Source of the DNA: a virus
Length of the DNA: 56,894 nucleotides
Strand: one strand, 5' to 3'
IMG/VR virus record: IMGVR_UViG_3300047299_000127
Coordinates: 1-56,894 of that record
This document shows positions 30,016-42,000 of this stretch, in pieces (within the stretch, counting starts at the first letter, position 1; each line of letters opens with the position of its first letter). The notes under the pieces were generated by a model. That model saw only the letters and a program-made list of their open reading frames with translations. It was not told the DNA's origin and did no database searches. The position numbers were made by a program, and so were the translations under genes.

Positions 30016-33000
30016 TCACTTCACCTTCTCGGCCAGGTCTCGCATGATCTTGGTCTTTTTCTGGACCTCGACCTGCACGGCCTCCTGGAACTCATCTTGG
30101 GAGATCCGGTTGGTCTGACGCTGGCGCTTGAGTTGGGCGATGTTCTTCTCGACCTCAGCGATCTCGGCCTGGGCCTTGGCGTTGAGGTTGCGGCGCAGAA
30201 CGTCAGCCGGGTAGCTGCCCAGCTTCACCCCGAAGGATGAAGCCACGGCCTGGGCCACCGACATTTCACGCCCAAACGGATCGGTGCGGCCCTGGGTGGC
30301 CTCCACCACGCCCGTGGTGGCGTAGGTGCCCGGCAGGCCCAGCACATTGGGCGCAAAGGCCTTGTACAGGTGATCGGCCACCTTCTCGGCCTTCTGCAAC
30401 GGGGTGTCGGTGTCCAGGGTAATCGGTTTTCCGGTGAATGCCGACTTGTTGAACACCACTTCGCCAAACAGCACCAGCGGACCGCCAGGCATCATGCCCG
30501 GCAGGACCGGCACGGCAGCTTGGCCAGCGCCCACGTCAAACACATCGCCTACCGGGATGAAGCGGCGGATGTCCAGATAGACCGGCGAGCCGTGCTGATC
30601 GTTCCAGGGCATGCGGATGAGCTTGGGCACCATGCCCCAGATCTTCCCGGCCTTCTCTTCGGGCAGCAGCTTGCGCTCTTCATCGTCGCCATCGCCACCG
30701 GCCAGCATGCCGCCCAGCGCGTTGAGCGCACCGGCCAGCATCATCAGCTTCATGAGCTTGTGCGGCTTCTTGCCCGCGATCTCGGCCAGCATGGGCACAG
30801 CGCGGTAGGTGAAACTGATGAACGGCCAGGCCGACTGGCGCATCGCCTGAATCCACGGGGCATTGATGTGGTAGTCCAGGAATGAGCGGCGCGAGGCCTT
30901 GCCTGCATCGATGTCGGTTGCGCCTTCTTCCTTGGCCTTGAGCCAGGCAGCCAGGCGGAAAACATCGTCCTCGGCCTGGTACAGGTCGATCAGGCTGCTT
31001 GCCTCGGTACCGATGGCCTTGCCGGGCTTAGATCCCTTGAAGGCCTCCCAGGCTGTCGGGAAACGCAGCATCAGCGCGTTTTGCAGCGCCGACATCACGC
31101 CCACCTCAGCCTGGGCGGACTGCGCACCAGTGGCGGCCAACTCCTGCTCCAGCTTGGCCAACAGGGGCTCCAGCTGGTCCTTGGCGATCTCGTTCGTCAC
31201 CCATGAACCCACATCACCGCCCGAGTCGGTGTAGCGGTTCAGGATCTCGCGGGCGGCCTCGCGGTCGGCAATCCCGGCCTTGGCCAACTGGTTGCCCAGG
31301 TTGCCCAGCGCGCCCTTACCCTCACGCTGGCTGGCGGCCAGGATCAGGCGCAGGGACTTGGCCACGTGAGCCGCGCCCACGTCATGCCAGTCGGCCATGA
31401 CGAAGTTGGACATGACGTTGTTCATGTGCACGGCAGGCGACAGTGCGGTCTTGGCGGTTTTCCACATGCTCAGGATCTGGGCATAGGTGTCACCGAAAGG
31501 CTTGAACTGGCCATTGACCACCTGGCGCAGGTCATTCCAGACCGGGCCAGGCAGGTAGCGGCCAGCGAGCTTGCCGTACTTGGCCACGTTGGTGCCGCCG
31601 ATCTTGGTGTCGGGCACGCGCACCCACTCGCCGGGCTTGAAGGTGTCGCGGTACCGCTCAGAGGCCTCCACCACCTCGCCGGGGATGGTCTCACCTTCTT
31701 TCATGGCGTAGCTGTGCGCCATCCACTCCAGATAGCGGCCCACCTCCACGTCATGGATCATGCCGTGCAGTGTCTTGGCGATGGCAAAGCGGGCCTCATC
31801 GATCTCGCCCATGGATTCGCGCTCGTCCTTGGTGAAGTCGCGCCAGAAGATGACGTTCTCGCCCTTAACGTCCCGCACCTCGAACGTGCCAGCCTTGGAC
31901 CATTCCGAGTACTGGCTCGGGATGGTTTCACCGGCTGGCCAGTACGCCACCTCCAGCAGCTTGCCCAGGGCCTTGCCTTCCATGCCTTCAAGCGGCTTGG
32001 TGCCCTCGCCCGATGCGGCGCGGCGCTCCAGGCGCACGAACTTCTCGCCCTTGAGACCTGCATCGGCCTTGCCCTTGACCAGCTTGCGGCCCCACCACTC
32101 GGGCGCTGTGTTCTTGAGCTTGGCCATGGTGGCGGCCTCGGTCAGGCCCCGGCCCTTGTACTGGTCGCCCAGGATGGAAATCACACGGGCGCGCTTGGCT
32201 TTCTCGCCAGCGGTCTGCTCCAGGATGTGCTTGGCGTAGCTGCGGCGCAGGTAAGCGAACTTGTTGGCCTCGTAAGCCTCTGGGCTCAGTTGGCCAAGTC
32301 GGACAGCCTCACGCGAGAGCTGATCGATCATCTTCTGCACGTCCTGCAACACCTTCACCGATTCCTCGGGCAGGCCTTGCATCATGGACACATAGGCCTT
32401 GGGGTCGGCACCGTCCATGTTCATCCACTCGTAGGCCACGCGAGACTCTTCGCGGGTCAGGGTGGAGAGCTTTTCGATCAACTCGCCAGCCTTGCGCAGT
32501 TGGACACGCTGGCGGCCTTGCAGCAGCACGCGCTGATCGATCACCGCCTGGGGCACGCCATAGTCGGCAACCACGCCCGCCTTGATGGTCTCGGGGGTGT
32601 AGCGGTCCAGCAGGTAGCCCGCCCGGTCGTAGATCGCGCCGGTCAGGCGCTCGATGCCGGTGATCCGGGTCAAGCCCTTGGCCAAGGCATCCAGCGGGGC
32701 GCGGCTGCCTGCTTTCTGGCTCAGGATCTCGTCGGCGCGCTCGCGGGCATCCTTGCGGCGCGAAAGCATCACGCCACCCTCTGCCGGGTTCTTTTCGCGC
32801 CACTTGGCGGCCAAGCGCTCAAACAGCGGGTAGTCCTTGGCCAACATGTCCTCGACATCAGCAAAGCCTCGGGCGCGGGCCTCGGTTTGCAGCCACTTCT
32901 CCTGGCGCTCGATGTCATCCTTGAGGGTTGTGGACAGGCGGGTGTCGCCCATGTACCCCACTCGGCGCTCGGGGCTCTTGCCCGCCACGTACTCGCGGGC

Positions 33001-36000
33001 ACCGCGCACCAGTTCAGCGACAAACAGGTCGGCACGCTGCTGCTGGGTCAAACTGCCTTCCAGCAAGTCGCTGAGTTTGTTGGCCAGGTTCGTGAAACCA
33101 TGCTCCAGCAACCAGTCGCGCACCATGACCGTGACCTTGCGCCAGCCCTTGAGCTTGGCCAGTTGGGCGGTCGGGATGTCCACAATAGCCTCTTCCACGG
33201 CCTCGGCAGTGGACATCTTGTTGCCGCGCTTCTGAATGTCGAAGGCTGCCCGGCGCACGTTGGCGTTGTTGGCGTACACCAGCGCCATGGCGGTCTTGAG
33301 GCTATCGCCCAGCAAGGCGCGCAGGCCATAGTGAGCGGCCTCATGCTCAAGCAGCACGTGCTCTGCGCGGTTCATGTCAGAAAGACCTGATGCGAACAGG
33401 TACAGCGCGCCCTCGTGGAATGCGCCTTCAACGTCATCCCAGGCGTCCTGGCGGATGATGTACTCGCGCAGGCCCTTGGGTGCTTTGCTTGGATCTGCCA
33501 GCACCGTCACCTTGGGCATGTTGGGCATCTTGGCCTTGACGCCGCGCACCATGGCATCCAGGGCATCGACGCTCACGCTGCCAGAGGCTGCGCCAGCGCC
33601 GCGAGCCAGTCGGGTGTCCTCGGCGGGCTTGACCTCTGACGCCTCGGTGGCCATCCAGTCCTCGGCAGCCCCGCCATTGGTAGAGACTGCCTTGGTGATG
33701 GCCTCATCGGCGCTGGTGGCCTGCACATCGAAGCCCAGGCCAGAGGCCTTGTTTTCCACGCGCCAGGTCTTGGGCTTGGAATCGAGCGCGATCATGGTTT
33801 CCAGATCGTTGGCTTCCTTCACCTTGTCGGCCAGCATGCCAGCCATGGGGAAGGGCGACTCCAAACGGCTGGCCAGCGCATCGATCTGGGCCTTGGCCTC
33901 GGTGATGCGCTCGCGCATCTTGGCGGGCAGGCGTGCCACATCCGCCACCGCGTTTTGCGCACGCATGGCCACGCCGATGGCGCTGGTACCGGCGTCAGCG
34001 ATCAGCAGCAGGGGGTCAGGCGTGCCCAGCATCACCTTGGTCATGAACTGGCCTGCAACGGTCTCGCCGCCGAAAACGACAGGGAAACCGGAGATCTCGC
34101 CAATGGTCATGGGCTTGGTCTCGCCCTTGGCGGTCAGGTCCTTGTACTTGGCGATCAGGACTTCGGCCCAGTCGGCGCGCTCGGCCAGGGTCTTGCCCAT
34201 GACCTTGGCGCGGAACTTGTCGCCAGACAGGTCCTGCACCATGGCGGCCATCTTCTCGGCCTCGGGCATGCGCTTTTCGTTGAACTCCACGGTTGTGCGC
34301 GCCATGTCGTACTGGGACTTGAAGCGGGCGCGCTGGTCCTCGTGGGCGCGGTACAGGCGCTGGAGTTTTTCGATCTCGGCGCGAGCCCCTGCCAGTTGCA
34401 GGATGCGCGGATCTTCGGCCACCATGGCAGCGGCCAGGTCGTACTGGCTTTGGCTGTCCAGATCCTCCAACTCGCGCAGGTTCGCGTCACCGCTCAAGGC
34501 CTGATCGATGAAGAACTGTTTGGATGCGAGCATCTTCCACATGTTCTCGTCGTAAGTGCCCTTGGCGGCGTAGGCGTACAGCTGCACCAGCGGGTTCTTG
34601 TTGCCCTGGCGCACGATGCGGCCTTCGCGCTGCTCCAGGTCAGCCGGGTACCACGGCGAATCCAGGTGGAACAGGGCTTTGAGGCGTTGCTGTGCGTTCA
34701 CGCCCGTGCCCATGTTCTTGCTGGAGCCCACCAGCAGGCGCACCCGGCCAGCGTTCACGTCCTTGAACAGCTTGAGCTTGTCCGCCGACTTCTTGTAGTC
34801 GGACATGAAAGCCACCTGATTCATGGGCACACCAGCATCGCGCAAGCGCTTCTCGAACCAGGCGCGTGCATTGAAGCCGCGATTGGCGGCCACGCCCTCC
34901 CCAAAGCCCAGGTCAGAAAACACCATCGTGGCCGCGCCCTTGTTGGGCTCGACGTTGCCCGCCTTGTCTCGGTACTCCATGTCCTTGGTCTCATCCAGGA
35001 CACGAATCACGTCATCGATCATGCGGTTGAGCTTGGAGTCCGGGTCACTGGGCAGTGTCGGGTCCATGAAACGCATGTCGATGGCCGCCAGGCGGCCATC
35101 GCCAATGATGCGGATCATCGGGTCAGGGTTGTTCGGCTCGTCCTTGGTCGGCTTCCAGGCGCGGGACTTCTCCACACGGGCAGAGAGTTCAGACTGGTAC
35201 CCGTCGTAGGCCTCGGTCTTGGGCGTGACGATGATCCTGCGAGATCCACCCTCCACTTTCGGGCGCTTGTCGCCCAGCAGTGCGGCCAAGGTGTCCGAGG
35301 TCAAAACGTCCGCATACTCGCGGAACATCTGGGTCAACTCGGGCACGTTCACAAACTTGCTGAACCGGGTCACGGGCTCATACTTGCCAGCGGCATTGGG
35401 CTCCAGCACCGTGCGCTCGCGCCCGAACATCGAGGCCCAGGAATCGAAGTCCTCAATGCCGCGATCTTCCAGGGCCTGGCGGTCCATGAACTTCTGCACC
35501 GTGTACAACTCGGCCAGGGTGTTGGTCACGGGCGTGCCCGATGCCAGGACCAGCGAGCGGCCCGGATTTTTCTGCTCCAGGTAGCGGGCCTTCATGAACA
35601 GGTCAAAGGAACGGGCAGAGCCTTGCGGGCTGATGCCCTTGACCTGGCGCGAAGTCGTGAAATCGAGCTTGCGGAACTCGTGGGCCTCGTCCACGTAGAG
35701 CATGTCCACGCCCAACTCATCGAATCGGACGTTGGTGTCCTTGCCGGTCGATGCCATGGCAGCTTCCAGCTTTTGCTCCATGTTCTCGATCTGCTTTTCG
35801 ATCTGCTTGATGCGTGGGGACTTCTTGCCGCCCTTGCCATCCTCGGCCTCGGCCTCTTCTAGGGCAGCGCGCATGTAGTCCAGCTGCTCCTCGATCATCT
35901 GGCGCTTGAATTCGGGGTCCAGGTCCAGCAGCTTGAAAGCGCTGTGCGTGATGACCACGCCATCGAGGTCAGACAGAGCCACACGCGAGACAAAGCGGCG

Positions 36001-39000
36001 GCGGTTGTCGGTGTGGAAGTTCTTTTCGTCGGCCACCATCAGGCGGGCAGCCGGGTAAAGCATCTGCCACTCGTGCGCAAACTGCTTGAGCATGTGGTTG
36101 GGCACCACGATCATGGGCTTCTTGATGAGGCCAAGGCGCTTTTGCTCCATGGCCGAAATGACCATCTGGAAGGTCTTGCCCGAACCCACGGCGTGCGCCA
36201 GGTAGGTGTTGCCGCGCTGGATGATGCGCCAGGCCCCGCGCTTGACGTGATCGAACACGCTGAACGCCTTGGAGGTGCCCGGCAGCGTCAGGTGGCGACC
36301 GTCAAAGGATCGCGGCACCGTGGTGTTGAAGGTGTCGTTGTAGATCCGCACCAGGCTATCGGTGCGCTCGGCATCCTTCCAGATCCAGTTGCCGAAGGCC
36401 TCGCGCAGCGCTTCGAGCTTTTGGTTGGCGGCTTCGGTACCGGCAGCATCAAAGACCGTGGTCTTGTCCTTGCCGTAGCCCTGGCTCTTGGTGATGCGGA
36501 TGGGCCTGCCGGTCAGGGCATGCTCCATGATGTCCGTCACGTTGCGGTCAGCCGTGCCCCAGTCGGCGGTGGCCTGCATGGTCTTGCCGCCACTTGTCTC
36601 CTGAACAGACCATTGCTTGGTGCGCTCATTCCAGGACACCTCAGCACGCACACCGGCCAACTCGCGCAGGAATTGGCTGTACACAGCGCCGGGCACCCAG
36701 TTCATGCCAATGCCCACGTTGATCTGGCTCGGGGTCTTGGGCGCGGGCTGGGCAGCTTCCAGGGCGGCCACATTGCGCTCAAAGCGCTTGTCGGTCTTGG
36801 CAGCCGTGCGGGCTTCATCCAGTTTGCGCTTGACGTTGCCGCTCAAGTACTCGTCGGCAGTCACCCACCCAGCGGCAGGGTCCTCATAGATGGCAGAGCC
36901 CAGGGCCTCGATGGTCTCGGCCTCGGTCAACCCCACGCGCTGGGCGATCAGGGGAATGTCCACGTGCCCCACATCGTTGAGCGATGACAGCATCGCATCG
37001 ACGGGGGTGTTGACGCTGGCGGCATCGGGCTTGCCCAGCACGCGCTCGGTCAGGAAGGCGCTGGGCTTGATCTCGCCCGTGTCCTCGTTGATGGTCTCCA
37101 GCGCCGCGACCAGGGTGTAATCCGGGTCATCCTCCAGCTTGCGCAGCAGGGTGTAGACGCGCACCTGGGTTTCATCGGTGTAGGTCTCGCCCGTGTCCTC
37201 ATCGACCACCTTGGACTTGACGGACTTGAGCGTGAATTGGTTGATCTGGCCGTGCTTCTTGGTGAAGTCGGCATAGGCCTTTTGCAGCGCCTTGATGCTG
37301 GTTTCCCAATCGCCCTCGTTCAACTGGTCGTAGTGCGCCTGCTTGAGGGCATCGCGCAGCGGCACGAAGTCCTTGACCAGTTGCACATCGGCCTGCGAGC
37401 GCAGTTCCACGCGCTGGCCCACCCCACCCTCGCGCACCATCAGCGCGCCGGAGTCGCTGACGTAGTAGTTACCCTCTTTCTTGGCCTTGGGGTTGAAGTC
37501 GATCTCGCGGACCTTGGCCGCTTCGGCGGAAGATCCGCGCTCGGCGGTGTAGATGCCCTCGGGCAGGCGGTTGATCGCCTTGTCGAACAGGGCCTCGATG
37601 TCGCCATCGAGCGGCGCGACCGTGTATTCGCGGTCCTTGTACATGGAGCCCGCATCGGAGTGCGTGCCCAGCACCATGTCAGGGTTGGCCACGAAGTACT
37701 CGTTGATGTTGTAGTCGTTGCCGTTGACCTTGAGCGGCACCGACTTGCCCCAGGACTGCGCGCCCTCAAAGGTCTCGCCGGGCACTTTCTTGCGCAGGAA
37801 GATCACATCCGTGACCACCTCGGTACCGGCGTTTTGCTTGAAGGCGGTTTGCGGCAAGCGAATCGCGCCCACCAGGTCCGCCCGGTCGGCCAGGTACTGG
37901 CGCGCCTTGTCGTCGAGCTTGTCCATGGTGTAGCGGCTGGTGACGTACACCACCAGGCCGCCCGGCTTGGTGCGATCAATCGACTTGGCAAAGAAGTAGT
38001 CGTGCAGGCTGAATGCCCGCTTGGCGTACTCTGGATCGCTCAGGATCTTGGTGCCGGAGAACGGCGGGTTGCCGACCGACACGTCATAGAAGTTCTTGGG
38101 CAACTTGGAGTCCACGAACGACTCAACCAGGATGCGCTCGTCGGGAAACAGTTGCTTGAGGATTCGGCCCGTGAAGGAGTCGAACTCGATGCCGGTGTAG
38201 ATCGAGTTGGCGGCCATGGCGGCAGGCATGAGGCCTGGGAACACGCCAATGCCAGCGCCCGGCTCCAGGATGGCCCCACCCTTGAAACCCATGCGGTCCA
38301 AGGCGCGCCACATCGAGCGCACCACTTCCTTGCTGGTGTAGTGGGCGTACTGGGTCGAGCGTGAGGCCTCGGCCCATTCCTTCTCGGACATGGACGCCTT
38401 GAGGCGGTTGCGCAACTCCACCCACTTGCGCACGCTGGGCTCGGGCTTGGCCTTGTCCAGCATCTCGCGGGTGATGTTGCCCGCCGTGTACCAGGTCAAC
38501 TGCGGGTTGCGGTATTGCAGGACCCGGAAGGCAGGCGCGTACTCGCCATATCGGGCGTTTGTCAGGAACGGGCGATCACCCAGGGCGGCAATGGCCTCGT
38601 CGTAGTTGGTCAGTGCTTCGGCGGCCTTGTCCAGCTTGTCGCCAAACAGATTGTTGGCGATCTCAGACGCGCCCCAGCCAATGAACTTGGCCAGCTTCGC
38701 CTGCTCTTCACGGGTGGCCTGGCGGCCATCCTTCTCCAGCGACAGCAGCAGTTCAATGGCTTCGAGGTTCTGCTCGGCCTTCTTGAACCAGCTGCCCTCG
38801 TAGGTCAGGTCGGAGGCTGAGAAGGCGTAGTTTCGTCCGGACTTTGCGGGGATGTCCCGTCCTGCGGGAACTCCAGCATTTCGGCCAGCACGATCTCGCG
38901 GTTGAGGCTGCTTGCCGTTCGCATCCTGGCCGCGCACTCCATCGGCCCCAGCTTGTCCCACCCCTCCTTGATCCGCTGCGTTTGCGTCAGCGTCACCACC

Positions 39001-42000
39001 TGCGAAGAGATCTGATCCGCCAGGTCCTGGGCGTACTCGTTGAGTTGGCCGCTTGCCGCCAGGCTGCGATACAGCGCGGGTGCCTTCTCCTTGATCGCGT
39101 CCTTGACCAGCGTTATCGTTTGCATCTTGATCTCCAGGTTTCTCGCCAGTATATCCATTTCCGGATAATTGTGGTACAGTTGTGTCGAGAGGTGTTGAAA
39201 TGAGAATCCCAGACGAATTCCCGGACGGTTGCCGTTTCGTACCGACCTTCGGCGGTGACTGGTTTGTTGAATTCCCTGATGGCAGGGTGTTCAAACTGGC
39301 CGACGATGGCGTGTCGCTTGCCCCTGCACGCGAGCTACCGGCTGGCGGCATATCGGTCAGCGCTGATCCGGCTGGCTTCTTGGCCGCCGCTGCAAACGCT
39401 GCATCGTAGAACTCGGTCATCGACTGACCAATCTCGCGCCCAAGTGGTGATTCCTTGGGCGCTTCTCTTTGTGCCTCGTACAGCTTGTGACCCTGGCCCT
39501 CTTTGGCAGCCAGCATCTGCGGCACGTTGATCTGGATCTCACCGATCACGCCGTTAGGCATCACCACGTTGACCAGCACATCGGCATAGCCTCCGTAAAC
39601 CTGGCGATCTTCGGCGGGCAGTTCGCCGCCACTCCAGGTCATGGCAAATTCGCTGGTGCGGTTTTTTGGCTTGCGCAGGAGCTTGAATTCTTTTTCGATC
39701 TCGTCAAGCACCTGCTGGGCCTCGGCGTAAGACTGCACAACGATGGTTGATCGCAGCATGTCCTTCATGCCGCCAACATCGAAGTTTTCTTCAGTGACCA
39801 GCTTCTCCACAGACCGCTTCAATCCCTTGATGGGCGCGATCATTTGGCCGATGGCATTGGTGCGACCAGCGATGTCGATCACCTTCTGGTCATACTCTGC
39901 CTTCACATCCTCAGCCTTGCGAATGATTGGCGTCAGCATGCCCTCTGCGCGCTGACGCTCTTCATTCGTGATCGCAACGGCGGGGCGATCCTTGTAGTAC
40001 TTCTCGACGTAGCCATCGGCACGCTCAAGCACACCGGCATCCATGAAGGTGTCAACGCTGGGCGGGGTGAAGTTGTCCCGCTTCATGTCATACGGGCGGC
40101 CATCGATCATGGCGGCCTTGGGCTTGTCTGCCAGGTTGGCCAGCGCATCACCGAACAGGTCTTGCTGGCCCATGCGGGCCTCGGCAGCGGCAAACAGATC
40201 GTCCACACGCTGGGCCGACTCGCGGGCCATGGCCTGCTCGGCAGCCTTGCGGTACAGATCGGTGCCGATCTTGTTCCAGAAGGTCTTGAGCTTCGGATCG
40301 TTCTTGAGCGCCTGCTTGACGTAGGCCACCAGGTCCTTGAGGCTGTAACCCACTTCCTTGATACCGGCCTCCATCAGGCGGATCAGCGTGGGCATGAGGT
40401 CCGGGGTCTTTTCCGGGACCATCATCAAGCGTGTGTGCTTGGTGGCGATCATGGCCAGATCAGCCATGGCGTCCTTGAAGTCTTGGCGGGCCTGGGCACG
40501 CGCCTGGTCGGGCGCAGCACCCTCGGAGCGCTTGACACTCGGAAACTGGAAAGTGGCGGCCATCAGGTCACGGATGGGAGCGTCGAACTCGATCACCTTG
40601 ACCGGCTCATTCATGGCCAGAGCAGCCACCCACTGGTGATGCCCGTCCAGCACGTAGCCATCGGCAGAAGCCAGCACGGAGCGGTCAACGCCATCGCGCA
40701 CCTCTTTCCAGCGCTCGGCTTTCTTGCTTGAAAACTCGGCCTGGGTGGGCTTGAGGTCAGACGCAGAGCGCTCGACTGTCTTGTGCTCGATGCCCTTGCC
40801 TTGCAGGAACTGGATCAGCGCGCCGCGATGCTCGCCCTTGACCTGGGGCATTTCGGCGCGGGGAATGCCGATGGTGCCCGTGTCGGGCGGGAACATCACC
40901 CATTCGCTTTGCTCGCCTGCTTCGGTTGCGGCAGCGGCGCGGGCAGCCCCATCGCCTTGATCGCCGCCGCGATTGCCCGGCGCATCTTGGGATTGCTGTC
41001 CACTTGGCGCATCAGCTTGCGCACCTTCTCCAGGGTCTCGCCGCTGGGTGTCTTGGGCATTGTTGCCATCGTCGTTTCCTTGTGCAGATTTCAGGAGGTC
41101 GGCGCGTGCCGGTGCGGTGTCGGTGTCGCCAAAGATCGAGCCTTGGCTGGGGTCTCCAGCAGCTTCCAGGGCCTCGTAGTAGCGCTGCACGAACTCAGCA
41201 ATGCGGCGCGGGCTGCGGATGTTGTCGGCCAGCAGGGTCAGCAACTGGGCAGCCTCGGGCGAGTACTTCGCGCCCGTGAGGTCGCCTTGGCCAAGTTCGT
41301 CGGCCACGCTCCAGCCCTTTTCCTTGAGGGCGGACAGACCTTCAACGGCAGACAGCAGATCCGGCGCGATGTCGGCCTCGTACAGGGTCCCGGCCTGCAT
41401 GCGCTCGCGGGAGGCGGCAATGGTCGGGGCCACACGCACCAGCGCCTTGGTGACGTTGCGCAGGTTGTCATCCATGCTCTCGGTCATGCGGCGCAGCGTG
41501 GGCGAGTCGCCGTAGGCCTTGGCCAGCACGGCGTTTTGGATGCGGCGATAGCCGAACGTGGACAGGCGGCCATCGGACTCCACCATGTCCGACTGCTCAG
41601 TGATCGGCAGCATGGCCATGAACTGGCGGATGAAGTCGTAGGAGGTGGCAAAGTCACCGGCATCGTCGGGATTCAGCCCCTCCAGGGAAGCCAGGCGCTT
41701 GGAGTCCGACAGGGCCTGCTCGCTGGGGCTCATGCGCTGCACGGTCGAGGCGTTGGCCTGGCGTGCAAACTCGGCACGATTGACTTGTGTTGAGCGAACC
41801 CGCACCAACACAGGCTTTTCCATGGCATCGACGGATTCGGGTGTGATACCAAACTGGGCGGAGTTCTCGCGCAGCCAGGCCTTGTAGTCCTCGGCCTTCT
41901 GGCCATTGGCCTGATACACGCGCTTGAGGGCGATGGTGCGGGCGTTGCCCGACTCCACCAGGCCATCAGCGCCAACAATCGGCGCGCCAGTGGCAGCGTC

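Noticed and set aside
31366-37000. Long plus-strand open frames opposite the giant gene (31366-33390, 33955-35862 and others)
   Set aside because: Same codon-bias shadows. They lack ribosome sites, promoters and domain-like sequence, unlike the nested pair at 38.8-39.4 kb.
38805-39409. The nested pair as a toxin-antitoxin module
   Set aside because: The genes are divergent rather than in one operon, and neither product resembles a known toxin or antitoxin.
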